A stretch of DNA of 64,000 nt from assembly GCF_016859285.1 (NCBI RefSeq), contig NC_053400.1, positions 35,441,046 to 35,505,045 of the forward strand, in the 5' to 3' direction. Position numbers and translations under genes: made by a program. Below the pieces are notes generated by a model. That model searched no databases. It was not told where the DNA came from and was given only the letters and a program-made list of their open reading frames with translations. Position 1 is the first letter of the stretch. Every line of letters begins with the position of its first letter. This DNA is from Xiphias gladius. Taxonomy: Eukaryota > Chordata > Actinopteri > Istiophoriformes > Xiphiidae. Below, piece by piece: positions 1 to 11,664 of this stretch.

Positions 1-221
1 GCTTAAATATCTGCAGAAAACATAACAATGGTAAAATTAGATTAACATAAAACTTATGTAAAAAACACCTCATAATAAAACAGGTGGGATGACGGGGGGG
101 AAATGTGGTGTGCCGACCTGAGCAGACACAGGAATTTTGCATCCCTGCTGGGTTGGTGTAAATTAGATTTAGTAACACTTTTCCTACCAGTGAAAAGAGA
201 GTGCTCACACCAACACCAATA

Positions 222-870
222 ATGTCACTGGACATCTTCTTCACCCACCCTGGATTGAACAAGAAGAAAAAGAGACAGAAGAAGGGAGGGAAAGGCAATG
301 CTAATGCTACCCATGCTAGCCAAGACCACGAGCTTGATCCAGAGGGTGATGCAGATTAACCCCACAGACATCGATGAGCCAAATTGCGCAGCGAGACCAT
401 TTGCTTCTGTAACAGTGAAGATGTTGGACATTAGATTAGCTAAAACAATCATGCCAGTTAGCAAGCTTTCAGAGAAATTCAACAACCTAATTCAGAGGAC
501 GGGGACGATAGAGCAGCTGATCTCAGTTCAGGTGGACATGTCGGCTACCACTGACCCCCGGGTGGGAGCTTTGGAGGTCAAACTTAAGAGGGCACTAGAT
601 GGCTTGGAAAGTTTTGAAAATAAAGTTGACATAAACACCAGGATTGTCGAACCGAAAGAAGGTGTGGGGGATAAAGATACTGTCTGACTTTTTTGAAAAA
701 TTGATACCAGATGTTCCAAATATGAAAAGGACTAAATAAACCCACAGCACGGGACCGCCAGTGAGACTTGCTGGTGTGGAAGGTCTGAGATCTGTCCTGG
801 TGAGGCTGCACAGTTACACCAAGGAGAGAATCCTGTATGTGAAACAAAGGCACAATAAATACTGAGAACG
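222..870 (+). pseudogene. Decayed L1-type LINE, ORF1-like region
   Basis: A reading frame opens at the ATG at 222 with a lysine-rich start (KKKKRQKKGGKG) and stops at 360. The similarity continues in other frames: a coiled-coil-like stretch is followed, around 640-840, by peptides resembling RIV-LKEGV, FFEKLIPDV and VRLHSYTKERIL, which I associate with the RNA-binding ORF1 protein of L1-like (transposase_22 family) retrotransposons. Several frameshifts and stops show it is dead. The reverse transcriptase fragment downstream at 1600-1900 on the same strand fits one old element with the endonuclease region lost. The family assignment rests on remembered motifs. Confidence 0.55.
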
Positions 871-1179
871 GAAAGATGTCCTGGGTTACGGTACTCCTTC
901 ATGTATCCTGCTGTCATCAAAATCCTTCAACCCAGCAACACCAGTTCTTCTCTGGAGCACAGACCAAATCAATGAATATGTCATTAAACTGCCAGCGTCA
1001 GAGTAAGCCTTCTGGGATTGAGGTGAGGTGGACCAGGACTGACTGCTGAATCCAAGATGACATGAATCAAGCCTTTCGAGTTGGATCTTTTCCTATTTCA
1101 TTTGAATGTCTCATAATTAAACTTACATTGACTTTCGCATGGTTGAAATCCAGTAAGAGGAAGTTGGGCCTATCCCAGC

Positions 1180-1345
1180 TGAAACTGGGTGAGAGGCGGG
1201 GTACACCCTGGACAAGCTGCCAGTCTATCACAGGGCTGACATATAGAGAGAACCAGTCATGCTCACAACTACGGGCAATAGAAACCCAAACCCTAAAGGA
1301 AACCCAAACTGGAGACAGGGAGAACATGCAAACGTCACACAGTGA
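1180..1345 (+). repeat. Short dispersed teleost repeat inside the L1 remnant
   Basis: The stretch reads as the common fish repeat containing GGCGGGGTACACCCTGGAC, then CCAGTCTATC-CAGGGCTGACA and a GGGAGAACATGCAAAC end. It interrupts the decayed L1 between its ORF1 and RT parts, so it probably inserted later or replaced internal sequence. I recognise the pattern but not a formal family name. Confidence 0.5.
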
Positions 1346-1599
1346 TGAAAGGCAAAATGAATAATCTGTTCCTCTGGGTTTTTTAATAAATCATTGGAAG
1401 AATCTAAACCTGCAGAATAAAAGTATTGGACCAATAAAACACTAATAGTAAATAAAAATATGAACCAAGAACTACTTCTCTGGTCGTGGATGATAAATAA
1501 AATATTATTGAAGATACTGGCTCTCAGGTTTTGACCTCTACTGTGAATGCAGGCCAGATGTTTATTCAGTACTATTTAATATCCTAACTCTTGTCAGAA

Positions 1600-1900
1600 T
1601 CTTATTGCTGTTGTCTCTGTAGACACTGAAAAGACCTTTGATAGAACAGAATGGGAAAGTATGTTTAAGGTTATGAAGCGATTCGGTCCGGGGTCCAATT
1701 TTCTGGGGTGGATTAAACTCTTCTATCGAGCACCTACAGCCTCAGTCTTGACAAACGGTCCGTCGTCTGCTCCCTTTAAATTAAGAGGCACGGTTAAACA
1801 ACGCCCACCGTCTCTTCTCCTTTTTGCCCTGGCTGTAGAGCTCTTTGCAGTAGCTATTGAACAAAACATTCAGGGAGTGACGACTGCTTCCAAACAACGT
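1600..1900 (+). pseudogene. L1-type LINE reverse transcriptase fragment
   Basis: The translation contains DTEKTFDRTEW, FGPGSNFLGWIKLFY and ASVLTNG, followed by a weak match to the RGT-QG-PLSPLLFALAIE block. These are landmark segments of the RT domain of L1-like non-LTR retrotransposons, including the first catalytic Asp block (AFDR-like, here TFDR). The frame is open only from about 1621 to 2104 and the similarity fades after about 1890; the rest of the RT and the 3' UTR are missing. Confidence 0.7.
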
Positions 1901-2650
1901 AAAATTTTGTTATACACCCATGATGTCCGTTTGACATGCTACTGCCTTCCACAATTTCAATCCACAAAAGATATAAAGAGTTACAATATAATATCCTGCA
2001 TAATACTGATATATCACCGTACACCTATAGGAACTTTAAAACAGGAAAACAGGAACCAGATTATTCATAAATATTTGAATTCTACACAAGAATTATTTTT
2101 GTAGTTTAATCCTCATTGATTCTGATTCCTCCATCGTGCCGCAGGACATATTTTGTAAGTGATTTATGAATTTTGTTGTGGACAAAATAGGTCCAATAGG
2201 TTGTCTTTATTTATGGACATTCTGTAGTGTATACACATATCACTGGATCTAGTTTAATTAAATCAATGTCAATGTGGGCAGAGCATGTTTATACAATAAT
2301 AACACATTAAAAATTTTATATATCAGGAAGTATGTTGTTGGCACTCATCACTGAAGCTCTATGATGTTTCCACTGAGAGAAATATTTGTTTTTTATGCAT
2401 TGTTCTATCAGATGGAAATATTCTACAAGTCTGCTGCAACATTTTCAACTAATTCTGCCTGATAGATTTCAAATCCGCTGAAACTTTGAAATTTCAACAG
2501 AATTTAAATAAAGTTGAGTTTGGATAACAACATTTACGTGCTGACTGGTTTGTGGGTGCAGTCATCAAAATGTTTTCAGATGTTTCAGCCAGTAAGAGAG
2601 GAGTAGTTTGGGGCGTGTGACTCGTGAGAACGACGATGTCGCCTCAGCTC
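1901..2650. other. Intergenic, no feature recognised
   Basis: AT-rich sequence between the LINE remnant and the first chymotrypsinogen promoter. I see no exon, RNA gene or clear repeat in it. Confidence 0.5.
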
Positions 2651-2654
2651 TGAT

Positions 2655-2752
2655 AACCACCTGACAGCTGAGCTGGACAAACCACCGGACGCTCTGATTG
2701 GCTGAGGCCAGGCAAGGTTCAGGGATAAAAGAGCAGCTCGGGCCTTCAACAT
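2655..2752 (+). promoter_or_regulatory. Promoter of chymotrypsinogen gene 1
   Basis: A TATA-like GGATAAAAG lies at 2723-2731, about 40 bp before the start codon, which places the expected cap site near 2750-2755. Upstream are two adjacent E-boxes, CACCTG (2658-2663) and CAGCTG (2665-2670), and an inverted CCAAT box (ATTGG, 2697-2701). E-boxes close to the TATA box are typical of acinar protease genes driven by PTF1. The PTF1 assignment is inference; I did not find a clear TC-box partner here. Confidence 0.6.
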
Positions 2753-2765
2753 CATCATCATCACC

Positions 2766-5700
2766 ATGGCCTTCCTCTGGATCATCTCCTGCCTCGCCTT
2801 TGTCAGCGCCGCCTATGGTGAGACACAAAGCCGGAGAGAATAAATCAGATTTTAGAAATTAGGAAAGGAGTTGTCTCGGAAAAGTGACTCTGAATCTGTT
2901 CCGCTGGTGGTTTGTACCGGTGGCAACTGATTTAGAGTTAGTTTTTGTCTTTGGCCAGGGTCTTAGTCATGCATTTATAGTCAGTTTTACTGTACTTTTC
3001 CTACTTTTTTGTAATTTTGTTAATGAAATTAATACTGCTGCTAAAAAAAACTCATACACAGGAGTTTGGAATCACTTTTACTTTATACATACCTTATACA
3101 CTTATACTTAATTAATCTTTTAGTAAATAAAGGTTTTAAAAACTGAGCAGTTGTCAGAGGACAAAGTGACATCTTCATTGTGATCTTAGATAATAAAGTG
3201 CCCCCTTCATTTTGGGAGGACCAAGATTCTTTTTGGATCTTGAATCAAACTTAGGTAGGTCAGACAGTAATAGCAGCAAAAAGCACAATGAATGACTGAT
3301 TAATGATTGAGGTTGTATTTCAGACAACCAGCTCACAGCGGAGGTTAAGACTAAATTCTTGTCCAGGACTGCAGCACTGTTGAACTCTTACTGGACTTTA
3401 GTTCACTATCACTGTGACTCTGCTGTCAACTGCTGGTTCAACAACCCATCCAAACAAGCTGCAGACAGATTAAAACCAGCTCTAGATAGGTTCATTTTCA
3501 CAATGTCACTTTTTTCAAAGTGGAGAGAAAAATATTATTTAAATTAAGTCTGGCCTCACTTAAACAGAGTGTAAAGAATGACTGGCAGAATTATGCAACA
3601 GGAGGGAGTTAAACAAATGTTTTTCTTGTTAGATTGAGGAGTTTTGTGGGTAAAAATAAATCTTTATACATTCTTATTCACTGCTGATGTCAGATTTGTA
3701 CCTAATAAATCACTTGACGTCTCAATATTCTGAAGTGATAGATGTTTAATGTCTCTTCAGTTCAGTCATGTTGACTCATCAGTGACCTCGGCCTGAAGGG
3801 TTTAAGTTGGTTGGTTGTTAATTTTAAACGAGTTTGAGCTTAAAGGAGCAGTAAAACAGCAGAATAGCCCTTTAAAGTCTGTTACTTGTCGTCTTATCAG
3901 GCTGCGGTACCCCCGCCATCCCCCCCCAGGTGACCGGCTACGCCCGCATTGTCAATGGTGAGGAGGCAGTGCCTCACTCCTGGCCCTGGCAGGTGTCTCT
4001 CCAGGTGAGTCAGCTAACCTCACTAAACTTCTTCTTCTCTACTTCTTCCTCTACTTGAACTTCTTCTTCTTCTTCTTCTTCTTCTTATGTTGTTCAGTGA
4101 CTCAGATCAGTGTGTTTTTTTCTATCAGCAATCCAACGGCTTCCACTTCTGTGGAGGATCCCTCATCAACGAGAACTGGGTGGTCACCGCCGCACACTGC
4201 AACGTCAGGTCAGTAAAACATAATAAAACCAACATACCAACACCAAACACAGAAATACATGGTTTTATTTTCAAAATAGACTTGCAAGCTGGCATACTGG
4301 TGTTCAAGGACGCAACTTGATCAGAAAACATTTGTCATTTTGGGACATCATTTTATATAAATTAGCTCTATTGCTACTAAATAAGTTCTACATATAAGAT
4401 TTAACTGGGAATAAACTTTAAAGTATAAATCTGGTGTTATTCTATAGTTTTTCTTTTCATCATCGAATCCAATGTTCAGACTTAAACCAACAGTGTGTTA
4501 ATCCATCTCTCAACTCTTTCTGACTCTCAGACTCTCTTACTCTCTGAGCCCATTGGTTCCTACTGAAGATGTAAATCTTTAAATAAACCTCACAAATATT
4601 TAGTTACGTCTTTAAAAAGTCTCAGTAATTTTCCTAAAACAGCTGCTCACTGTAGTTTTTATCAAACAAACAGGAGGAAACAGTGACTTTGATGGGGATT
4701 ATTTTCAACTGCGACATTTGGTGCTGTAGTGAGTATCTGGGGCAGCAGGACAGTGTGTGTGTGGGACTGAGTCTAAATAGACTACAGTGTGTGTTTTCTT
4801 GGTGATGAAGCAACATGTCACCCAGAGCAACAGTGTGTCTCACTGATGTGTTTTAATAGTCTCTGGAGACAGTGGAGCTCTGAAGCTCAGAGGAACCAGA
4901 CTCATCACAGGACGTGATGGAGACAGTCAGTGTTGGTTTGAGTCTGAACGTGAGGTTTAATGACAAGAAATAAATATAAAACATCATGAGATGTTTTACA
5001 ACAGTTTTTACATTGTTTACAGTTAAAGCGAATGATGTTTGATGAGCAGTTTTCTGGGCCAAAACATATTCAAAATATCTCTGTATTCTATTTCCTGTCA
5101 GGACCTACCACCGTGTGGTCGCTGGAGAACATAATAAGGGCTATGGCTCCAACGAAGTAGTCCAAGTGCTGAAGCCTGCCAAGGTGAGAACCACCCATCA
5201 GCCAATCAGCTCTCAGAACACACCCTCCCTCCCTCCACTAACACACCCCTCACCCCCCATCCCAGGTGTTCACCCACCCCAGGTGGAACCCCCGCACCAT
5301 CAACAATGACATCAGCCTTATCAAGCTGGCCACCCCTGCTCGCCTGGGCACCAATGTGTCCCCTGTCTGCCTTGCTGAGTCCACCGATGTCTTCCCTGCC
5401 GGCATGACCTGCGTTACCACCGGCTGGGGTCTGACCCGCTACAACGGTGAGATACAGTTAAAGTCCAGCTGTTTGACTTGCATTATACTGCTGTCTTAAT
5501 AAAACTGTCCTAAAGCAGCCCAGATGCTACTGAATGACATGTCTGAGAAGCCCAACTTATTCTGAAAATAACAGCATAGGGCATGTCAGGCTGAGAGCTG
5601 CCGTGACTCTTGAAGCTGCTAATAAACAGTGTGAACACTCAGCAAAAAACGGCCAGAACTAAAACAGTTCAAATCAACTCCTGAAACAGCCTCTCTGATT

Positions 5701-6459
5701 GGCTCCTGGAGTAAACTGTCTGATTTTTGTCTCAAGACGACTTATCCTCCCATATTTTTCAATGAGCTCAGCTGTTTTCATTCAAGACGCCTTTTCTCCA
5801 ACTCTGCAGTTAACATCTGAGCGGCAGGAAGACTTTTACTTTCAAAGGTGCAGAGGAAGTCCTGTGTGTTTGAGTCCTTTCTGTCTCCCACAGCTCCCAG
5901 TACTCCCAAGATGCTGCAGCAGGCTGCCCTGCCCCTGCTGTCCAACGAGCAATGTAAGAGATACTGGGGCAGCAACATCTCCGATGTGATGATCTGTGCT
6001 GGAGGAGCTGGAGCCACTTCCTGCATGGTGAGGCACCTGTCTCACCTGTAAAACCTGTAAAACCTATCTCACCTGTTAAAACCTATTTCACCTGTCTTAC
6101 CTGTCTTAGGTGTAAAACCTGTCTCGCCTGTCTCCCTCGGATTTATTTGCATTTATTTAGTTTTTCTTTTGTTGGTTGCAAATTCTGGTTTTTGTTTTTT
6201 TATATTTTATTTTTTATATATCATTCTTCTTTATCCTTTTCTTACACACCTTATTGTTATTATTTGTCCCTTGTTAATTTATGTGTTGTGTTTTCAGGGC
6301 GACTCTGGCGGTCCTCTGGTCTGTCAGAAGGATAATGCCTGGACTCTCGTCGGTATCGTGTCCTGGGGAAGCAGCCGTTGCTCCACCTCCACTCCTGGCG
6401 TCTACGCCCGTGTCACTGAGCTCCGCGGTTGGGTCGACCAGATCCTCACCGCTAACTAA
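2766..6459 (+). CDS. ctrb1: Chymotrypsinogen B-type serine protease, copy 1 (intact, 7 exons)
   Basis: Secreted pancreatic zymogen of the S1 family, cleaving after large hydrophobic residues. Exons: 2766-2817, 3901-4004, 4129-4208, 5102-5183, 5266-5446, 5894-6027, 6298-6459; 795 nt, 264 residues, the usual family length, all introns GT-AG. Signal peptide [18 protein letters not shown], propeptide starting CGTPAIPP, activation site YAR/IVNGEE. The triad is visible: His in TAAHC (exon 3), Asp in NNDISLIKL (exon 5), Ser in GDSGGPL (exon 7). Ten cysteines allow all five chymotrypsin disulfides. WGS and the Gly of TPGVY complete the S1 pocket. The pocket base reads A-T-S-C-M, so position 189 is Thr, not Ser. 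A tandem paralogue lies 8.8 kb downstream. The ctrb1 number is provisional because orthology to numbered fish copies cannot be decided here. Confidence 0.96.
4031..4086 (+). repeat. CTT microsatellite in ctrb intron 2
   Basis: Imperfect (CTT)n with a pure run at its 3' end. It lies between exons 2 and 3 of the first chymotrypsinogen and adds pyrimidine upstream of the exon 3 acceptor. Confidence 0.85.
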
Positions 6460-6574
6460 ACAATCAGAGGTTGAGCCACCACCGCTGGGTACAACTTACA
6501 AACTCCCTGAGCCCTGAGCCCTGACCCTCCCCGGCCTGGCAGCCCCCCCCCCATCTGTGTGGAAAATGAATAAT

Positions 6575-6580
6575 AATAAA
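6575..6580 (+). terminator. Poly(A) signal of chymotrypsinogen gene 1
   Basis: Canonical AATAAA 116 bp after the stop codon, followed within 30 bp by a GT-rich stretch (TTGTGTTTGTC) suited to the downstream cleavage element. Confidence 0.85.
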
Positions 6581-7119
6581 AACTGTGAACATCACTGATT
6601 GTGTTTGTCATCCTTTGAACTTGTGTCTTTTCAGCAACACATATATAAAAATATGTCCACAACATGGATATACAGGGGTATTTTTATTGGAACAATGGTC
6701 CCCAGCCCAGCACTTCAGTGTGTTCAGATTGTTTAGAAAAAAATTCAACACAACAATTTTGATACTGTCCAGTTAGCCACGGAGAAATTACAGCTCTCCT
6801 TTCTCTCCTTGTGCTGCAAGATGCTGCTATTGATGTGAAATCAGTACTAGAGAAAATAATGCAAAATTCATGCTATTCACAAGATCCAGAGGGATACAAT
6901 AATACATTTATCTCCTCTCCACTTTAAATATTGAGTTGGTCAGAGTACAAACATCCTCTGGCCTGATGAGAAACGTATGCATCACGTCTTGTTGATTAGT
7001 GTGACAGGTTTATTACTGCTGACAATCACAGCTTTTATAACCCTTTAGTGGCCATCTGCGGGAAGGAGGAAAGAACACACGTCCACCTTAAACTTCATCA
7101 TTCAGTTACAAAGAAAGAA

Positions 7120-7866
7120 ATTGTAAAATCCCTGTAAAATTCAGAATAGAAATTAAAATCCTCCTCCTCACATACAAAGCCCTTAATGATCAGACACCAT
7201 CACATCTTAAAGAGCTCATAGAACCCTATTAACCCAGTAGGACACTTAGCCCCCAGAACTCAGGCTTGCTTGTGGTTCCTAGAGTCTCCAAAAGAACAAT
7301 AGGAGGCAGAGCTTTCAGTTATCAGGCTCCTCTAGTGTGGAACCTTCTTCCAGTTTGGGTCCAGGAGGCAGATACCCTCTCCGCGGTTAAGAGTAGGCTT
7401 AAAAATTTCCTTTCTGCTAAAGCTTATAGTCAGGACTGGCTCAGGCTTGTCTTGAACCATCCCCTAGTTCTGCTGCTATAGGCCTAGACTGCCGGGGGAC
7501 TTCCCATGATGCACCGAGCTCCTCTCTCCTCCTCTTCCTCTCCATCTGCACGCATTCATATGGCATCAATGCTCGTTACTAACTCGGCTTCTTCTCTCTC
7601 CCGTAGTTTTGTCCTTTCTTGCCTCTCTCCACTCTCTTCCTGTCGATTTCTGCAGGTATTTCTGTCCCTGGTGCTGCAGAGTCTGGATCTGTGACTGCAA
7701 ACCACCTACTGCCCCATGATCCTGCTCAACACCCACTGCTTCAGATATTATAATTATCATCTATTATTATATTTAGTTTTATCAGTGTTATTATTCACCT
7801 TGTTATTATAATAATTAATTTTATTAATATTTATTATGATTTGGCTCTATTCAAATAAAATTGAAA
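7120..7866 (+). mobile_element. 3' end of an L2/CR1/Rex1-type LINE
   Basis: The translation from about 7140 to 7470 gives ILLLTYKALND, SHLKELI, GLLVVPRVSK, GGRAFSYQAPLVWNLLPVW and VKSRLKNFLSAKAY, the conserved C-terminal tail of the ORF2 protein of L2/CR1/Rex1-like non-LTR retrotransposons. An in-frame stop interrupts it after ELIEPY. The following 350 bp look like the element's 3' UTR, ending in an ATT-rich stretch and TTCAAATAAAATTGAA, a typical 3' terminus. Only the 3' end is present, consistent with 5' truncation on insertion. The exact clade is not resolved. Confidence 0.75.
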
Positions 7867-8640
7867 GGCAGGAAGGCAACAGGACAAAAGTGAAAGACAA
7901 CGTACCTTGGGAACCAGCTGACTGACCAGAAAACCTTTAACTGCACAATCAAGACTTGAAACAATAGACGTCTCCACGGACTATAGTAATTCCAGCAGTG
8001 TAACTAAAAGAAATGATTTTTGCAGCATTTATCAACATTGTTCACCTGGAGACTTTTAATTCACCTCCCTAAAACTGACTGAAGACAGAGGCCAACTGTA
8101 CAAAAGCAGAGCTCTCCTTACAGTAAGAAAAAGTGATTTAAACACGAAAAATGCTGTGTGAGGGATTAAATGTGTCCCAACCAGCAAACACTAGCATCTG
8201 GTTATATTCCTGGACTCATTGAAGAAAATGAATGTGACATCTCAGATTAGTGTTACCCAGGGTGATTAGGTCAGCCAGCAAGCTGCCACAGATGTAGATC
8301 CCTATAAGTCAGCCATATTGGATGTTCCTAATTCTACATTCTATGTTTACTTTGGCTCAGACTCAGAGACAAACGTTTGAAACGTTTAATTGGAAAGCTG
8401 TAGGACGCTCATGCCAGTTGCACCGATATATGCTGTTTTGTGTGAGTCCTTGTCTCCCATAATCTCAAGAATGGAGGTGGCAAGTGCAAAGTTAGCAGAA
8501 ACCATAGAGCCACAATAGCCAAATTTATGGGAAATATACCAAATAGAAATTAACTGGAATTATCCTTTAGAGTAACTTCTGTACAGATGTGAAGCCCAGA
8601 CTGTCTAAATGACTGATAGAAATGTGTTGTATTGCTACTT
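7867..8640. other. Intergenic, no feature recognised
   Basis: About 770 bp between two LINE remnants with no convincing ORF, RNA gene or repeat signature. Confidence 0.45.
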
Positions 8641-8649
8641 TAGTGTAAG

Positions 8650-9785
8650 TGTGGTGTTTTGTTATTGGATTTATGTGCTTTTCATGGATTGGCCATAACA
8701 AACATTATGTTTGAGCATGGGGTGTTTCATAAGTGTACCTGGTACCAGAACACCCCAGGACTAAGGGAACTGCTACCTCTAACTGGGGATATCACTAAAA
8801 GAGCCCTTTGGGGAACACCTGAAACTGTCCAACATGTCCACTGAGGAGGAGGCAGAGTTTGAAGCTTCATTCATATCTCCGGCAGAGTCTGGCAGCAAGG
8901 CGCCAGGAGTGGATGATATTCGCCCTGAGATGCTGAAAGCTCTGGATATTACCACATGGAGGTAAGGCACAGTTCCTATGGACTGGCAGATTGGGGTTGT
9001 GGTTTTCCACATTTAAAGAGGGGGAACGGAGGGTGTGCTCCAATTATCGGGGTATCACACTGCTCTGCCTCTACGGGAAAGCTTATGCCAGGGTGCTGGA
9101 AAGGAGGCCTCAACCAGTTGTCAAACCTCAGATCCAGGAGAAGCAATGCAGACTCCAACCTTGGCGTGAAGCACTGGACCAATTCTTTAATTTCTTTGGG
9201 TTGGGAGCGAGTTGCTGCCTCAAGTGGCAGAGTTTAAATATCTCGGGGTCGCGTTCACAGTGAGGGTAGGATGTAACAGGAGATTGACGAGTGGATTGGT
9301 GCAGCATCAGGAGAAAAACGGGCATTGCACCGGACCGCTGTGGTGAAGAGGGAGCTGAGCTTGAAGGCAAAGCTTTCAAATAAACAGTCAAGCTTTGTTC
9401 CAACTCTCTGAGAAATGACCGAAAGAATGAGATCGCAGATACAAGCAGCCGAAATGGGTGTCCTCTAAAGGGTTGCAGGGCTCAGCCTTAGAGATAGAGT
9501 AAGGAGCTCAGTCATCTAGAGTAGAGGTGCTGCTCCTTCAGGTCGAAAGGAGCCAGTTGAGGTGGTTCTGTGGCATCTGTTCAGGTTTTCTGGACACGTC
9601 CAACTGGAGGGGGCCCTGGGCAGACCCAGAAAACACTGGAGAGATTATATATCTAATCTGGCCTGGGAATGCCTCACGGTCCCCCAGGAGGAGCTGGAAA
9701 ACGTTGCTGGCGAGTAATGTCTTACTCAACCTGCTGCCACTGCGACCCGACTCCAGATAAGCTGCAGAAAATAAATGAATGGATG
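8650..9785 (+). mobile_element. Decayed endonuclease/RT LINE with ATGG-type tail
   Basis: Starts with an endonuclease-domain segment (LLDLCAFHGLAITNIMFEHGVFHKCTWYQ). It then has RT segments such as SGSKAPGVDDIRPEML, CSNYRGITLLCLYGKAYARVLERR and IQEKQC, and a C-terminal part with QLRWF, GPWADPENTGEI and WPGNASRSPRRSW. It ends in CCCGACTCCAGATAAGCTGC and AAATGAATGGATGA, the usual 3' terminus of a very common fish LINE. Frameshifts, stops and large internal deletions make it non-functional. A relative lies on the - strand in VPS13C intron 4 (39,119-40,310). Confidence 0.75.
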
Positions 9786-9798
9786 ATTTGCAGTAAAA

Positions 9799-9880
9799 AT
9801 ATATTTTTTAACTACATGTGAACTTCTTGGACAAATATAATATCATTAGAACTATAACAGTGTTATCAAAGTTGTTAAAG
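9799..9880 (+). repeat. Locally duplicated AT-rich segment, copy A
   Basis: The segment around GACAAATATAATATCATTAG and CTATAACAGTGTTATCAA recurs with few changes at 11583-11664. It starts immediately after the 3' tail of the LINE at 8650-9785. Confidence 0.6.
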
Positions 9881-10473
9881 TAATAAAGCAACCTTGGTAA
9901 CACGTGTACTATACAGATTTGAAACTCAGACAGTCTGGATATCTGACAAATCAGTTATGTCTAATAACTAATGTATTGTATATAGTTTGTCCTTCCCTTG
10001 TGTATTTACTGCATTGATTAATGTTTTCAGATTACTGAAGCCAGGATGTGAGTGAGTTAGAGGCGGACAGATACAGTAAGGAGTCTGACCAGTGGGTGGG
10101 GGGTGGTCAGCCCCCTTCAACAGCTAGATTTCTCTGTAGAATAATGCAGCAGCATGGAGGTTACAGAGTAAACACTATCATAATGATCACAGATCATAGA
10201 ACACACTAACACTGAGCACCACATTATGACAGTGCTCAGATAGAAGCTTTTGTTGGTAATGTGTCATCACACTCGGAACCAGCTCCAGGAACCAGAACCA
10301 GACCTGATCCAGCACAAAAATCCTTTACTGTTAGTCTCATAGAATAATGTATAATGTCTCTCTGTGACTTCAAGACCAATCTCCATTACTGTTCTCTGCC
10401 TGTAATTCACTGACCCTGGACTTGCTTACTGTCAGTTCTCTGACTCCTTTCATTTCTCTTGTGTCTTTACTGT

Positions 10474-10668
10474 AATGACCGAAAGAATGAGATCGCAGAT
10501 ACAAGCAGCCGAAATGGGTGTCCTCTAAAGGGTTGCAGGGCTCAGCCTTAGAGATAGAGCAAGGAGCTCAGTCATCCAGAGTAGAGCCGCTGCTCCTTCG
10601 GGTCGAAAGGTGCCAGTTGAGGTGGTTCTGTGGCATCTGTTCAGGTTTTCTGGGCACGTCCAACTGTG
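10474..10668 (+). repeat. Second copy of a 195-bp LINE fragment
   Basis: Nearly identical to 9411-9606 inside the upstream LINE, with roughly eight substitutions over about 195 bp. It lacks both flanks of the element and stops at CACGTCCAACTG. It could be an independent truncated insertion or a local segmental duplication; the high identity between old, decayed sequences favours local duplication. Confidence 0.7.
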
Positions 10669-10739
10669 ACACTATTTCATCTAAGCTGTTAACAGGTTGC
10701 TGCTGTGGAGGAGCAGGTATGTTCAGCTAAACAACCACG

Positions 10740-11580
10740 TATAGATGAAGGTTACATAAATAAAATTCTCTGTTACAATAGTGCTGTAAGGATTCTAACA
10801 AAGATGTTTTAGCTGAGATTAAAACAAACTAATTTATATCATTCCTCAATACGAGACATTTTTACTTCATTTTACAGATTAACTTCAGTTCTGGTAAGAG
10901 ACAGGCTTTGCTCAAATATTGGAAAGTAACAAAAACAAAAGAAAAATAGGCATTCTTCTATACATAACCAAGCATTAATAGAAAGCTTTATGTTCAGAAT
11001 GCTGCTTGTGCAGCTCTTTAGTCTATGCTGTTACAAAAAGCTGTGGCCTTTGACCTCATGAATTGTTTACCATCATTACATGGCTGCTGACATCACCATC
11101 ATGATCATTATTATCATAGCTGTGTTTCCTTGACAACAGCAAGATTCAGCTGCTGTATACCTCCAACACAACAACAAACACGCATACATTCATTATCTTT
11201 GCTCATCAGTCAAACACATGTTAATAACACACAGAAAACATTTCACTCAGCTTCACACACACATTCACTTTATTTTTGTAAGGATATTTTTTTCACATAC
11301 TAAGACACTAAGACAACATGAACAACAACAACAAAAAAGCTGGTAAAATTGAAAATGTCCAGATGGCCTAATAAAGAATAAAGGCAATAAAATCTTAAAT
11401 TAAATTGGTTAATTTTGCTTTATTTTTTATTTTTAATGGAAAGACTGAACATATAATCCTGAGTAGCATCTTAAAGGAGGCATGATGCTGTTTATTTGTA
11501 TCACAAGGTCTCTACAACATTCAGCCTACTGTACAGAAACAACTCTGAAACTGCACTGACATATTATTGATATATAGTAA
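10740..11580. other. Intergenic, no feature recognised
   Basis: AT-rich DNA without a recognisable gene or repeat family. Confidence 0.4.
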
Positions 11581-11582
11581 CA

Positions 11583-11664
11583 ATATATATTTTATTTGCA
11601 GGTGGACTAGTTAGACAAATATAATATTACTAGAACTATAACAGTGTTATCAATGTTGTTAAAT
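11583..11664 (+). repeat. Locally duplicated AT-rich segment, copy B
   Basis: Partner of 9799-9880, sharing ATATATTTT, GACAAATATAATAT and AGAACTATAACAGTGTTATC with a handful of mismatches. The two copies are about 1.8 kb apart in the same orientation. Confidence 0.6.
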
